From positions 19,677 through 83,676 of the forward strand of contig CAZFBD010000010.1 in assembly GCA_964517125.1 (NCBI GenBank): a DNA stretch of 64,000 bases, in the 5' to 3' direction. Each line of letters begins with the position of its first letter. Within the stretch, counting starts at the first letter, position 1. The position numbers and the translations under genes were made by a program. Shown one piece after another: positions 63,197-64,000 of this stretch. Under the pieces are notes generated by a model. The model was not told where the DNA came from. It did not search any database and was given only the letters and a program-made list of their open reading frames with translations. The DNA comes from SHLQ01 sp964517125. GTDB taxonomy: Bacteria; Actinomycetota; Acidimicrobiia; Acidimicrobiales; SHLQ01.

Positions 63197-63325
63197 CGGA
63201 ATCGAGTCTCCGTTTCGTCTTGGGTCGTGTACCGAGCGGAGACCCGCGAGCGAACGCGGCTATTCCTCGAAGGAGCGAGTTCTCCGCCTGTTAAGGGATG
63301 AAAACGCTGTGTCGCCTGCTGGAGC

Positions 63326-63985
63326 TCAGGCGTCTGTCTGCGGGTCGACGAGGCCGTGTTGGTAGGCGTAGACGATGGCGCCTGCCCGGTCGCGAACGGC
63401 AAGCTTCAGGAAGATCGAACCCACGTGGCTCTTCACCGTGGCGAGCGAGACCATGAGCGTCTCGGCGATCTCGGCGTTGTTCAACCCGCCGGCCATGGCG
63501 CCAAGGACTTCGTTCTCGCGTTCGGAAAGCGCGTCGGATCGTTGCGTTCGTCGAGCGATCGGCAAGACGTGCGCACGATGATGGTCGAGCACCCGAGGGG
63601 TGACGATGGGGTCGAGCCACGAACCGCCGGTGGCGACCGTTCGGGTTGCCCGCAGCAGATCGTGCGCCGGGGCTTCCTTCAGGATGAACCCGGCGGCGCC
63701 CGCTTCAATTGCGCCCCAGAGAATCTCGTTCTCGTCAAAGGTGGTGAGCACCAGCACGGGAGGACCGTCCTGTTCCCGAATACGTCGGGTGGCCTCGATT
63801 CCGTCCATGCCCCGCATCCGGATGTCCATGACGATCACGTCGAAAGCCGTCGTCTCCAGGTGGTCGAGCGCAGCCTGTCCGTCGCTGGCCTCGGCGGTCA
63901 CATCGAGATCGTCTTCGCTGCAGAGGATCCGTTTGAGCCCATCACGGATGAGCTCCTGATCGTCGACGAGCAGTACGCGGTACAT
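63326..63985 (-). CDS. NarL/FixJ-type two-component response regulator
   Basis: 219 residues. Receiver domain with VLLVDDQELIRDGLKRIL, phospho-acceptor Asp in VIVMDIRMRGMDG, Thr in VLTTFDEN and Lys in FILKEAPAHDLL; LuxR-type helix-turn-helix LSERENEVLGAMAGGLNNAE and SLATVKSHVGSIFLKL. The cognate sensor kinase is probably just beyond the right edge, since the gene is transcribed inward from there. The secreted protein gene next to it may be a target. Confidence 0.93.
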   Translation of the reverse strand: MYRVLLVDDQELIRDGLKRILCSEDDLDVTAEASDGQAALDHLETTAFDVIVMDIRMRGMDGIEATRRIREQDGPPVLVLTTFDENEILWGAIEAGAAGFILKEAPAHDLLRATRTVATGGSWLDPIVTPRVLDHHRAHVLPIARRTQRSDALSERENEVLGAMAGGLNNAEIAETLMVSLATVKSHVGSIFLKLAVRDRAGAIVYAYQHGLVDPQTDA

Positions 63986-64000
63986 GCCGTCCTTCTTAGC

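Noticed and set aside
61532..63301. Long plus-strand open frame opposite the secreted PE-rich protein
   Set aside because: Arg/Trp/Gly-rich repeats are the complement of the PAPEPAP coding repeats; no recognisable domain.

Overview
The window is a high-GC bacterial scaffold segment with densely packed genes, many GTG starts, short ATGA/GTGA overlaps, lipoproteins with an LAAAC-type lipobox and a CUT2-type sugar ABC system. Together with RutA, a multidomain indolepyruvate ferredoxin oxidoreductase and an F-rich set of MFS, Lrp and MocR genes, this fits an actinobacterium, most likely a marine or freshwater member of the Acidimicrobiia (Ilumatobacter-like); that placement is inference, since no rRNA or tRNA was recognised. 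It looks like a draft or metagenome-derived assembly: one run of exactly 100 N (43775-43874) is flanked by the same 55 bases on both sides, so that gap is probably a scaffolding artefact.

Layout. 1-9.8 kb: a partial 2-oxoglutarate oxygenase, an MFS carrier, a chimeric lipoprotein/Anbu-peptidase remnant, a dienelactone hydrolase, a decayed Lrp gene, a secreted protein fusing RTX-type calcium repeats to a glycine-betaine-type binding domain, a SnoaL-like protein, a second MFS carrier, a DUF6174-like lipoprotein and a GluR0-like ligand-gated potassium channel. 9.8-13.1 kb: a reduced pyrimidine-degradation set (FMN reductase, RutA, isochorismatase-family amidohydrolase) beside a PEP mutase/isocitrate lyase family enzyme. 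13.1-20.3 kb: a serpin lipoprotein, a second RTX-repeat protein with a PD40 propeller, and a 1159-residue indolepyruvate oxidoreductase divergent from its likely Lrp regulator. 20.3-27.3 kb: DMT exporter, ureohydrolase, MocR regulator divergent from a PNPOx-like protein plus a DJ-1/PfpI protein, MFS and TauE carriers.

27.4-27.8 kb holds the most striking item: a rhodanese gene whose catalytic cysteine codon is TGA, followed at the right distance by a stem-loop that meets the usual description of a bacterial SECIS element, so it is a candidate selenocysteine protein. 27.8-43.7 kb is a mixed catabolic region: aldo/keto reductase, alditol-oxidase-like flavoprotein, a metallophosphoesterase/acyl-CoA hydratase fusion, guanine deaminase, SH3 lipoprotein, haloacid dehalogenase, crotonase, class V aminotransferase, aldehyde dehydrogenase, a GTPase remnant, RidA, NUDIX, Gfo/Idh/MocA oxidoreductase and a secreted GH5 glycosidase.

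44-48.7 kb: fasciclin lipoprotein, LysR regulator, small proteins, TrmB-like methyltransferase and an acyl-CoA synthetase. 48.8-59.7 kb is a coherent sugar-acid locus: IclR regulator, ABC importer (binding protein, permease, ATPase), 6-phosphogluconate dehydrogenase, L-idonate-5-dehydrogenase-like and gluconate-5-dehydrogenase-like enzymes, a shikimate-kinase-like small kinase, a lactonase, a hydroxypyruvate-isomerase-like protein and an SDR. Read in order it gives idonate -> 5-ketogluconate -> gluconate -> 6-phosphogluconate -> ribulose 5-phosphate, with the small kinase as the only candidate for the phosphorylation step. 59.7-64 kb: a frameshifted small gene, an alpha/beta hydrolase, a large secreted PE-rich multidomain protein and a NarL-type response regulator whose sensor kinase would lie beyond the right edge.
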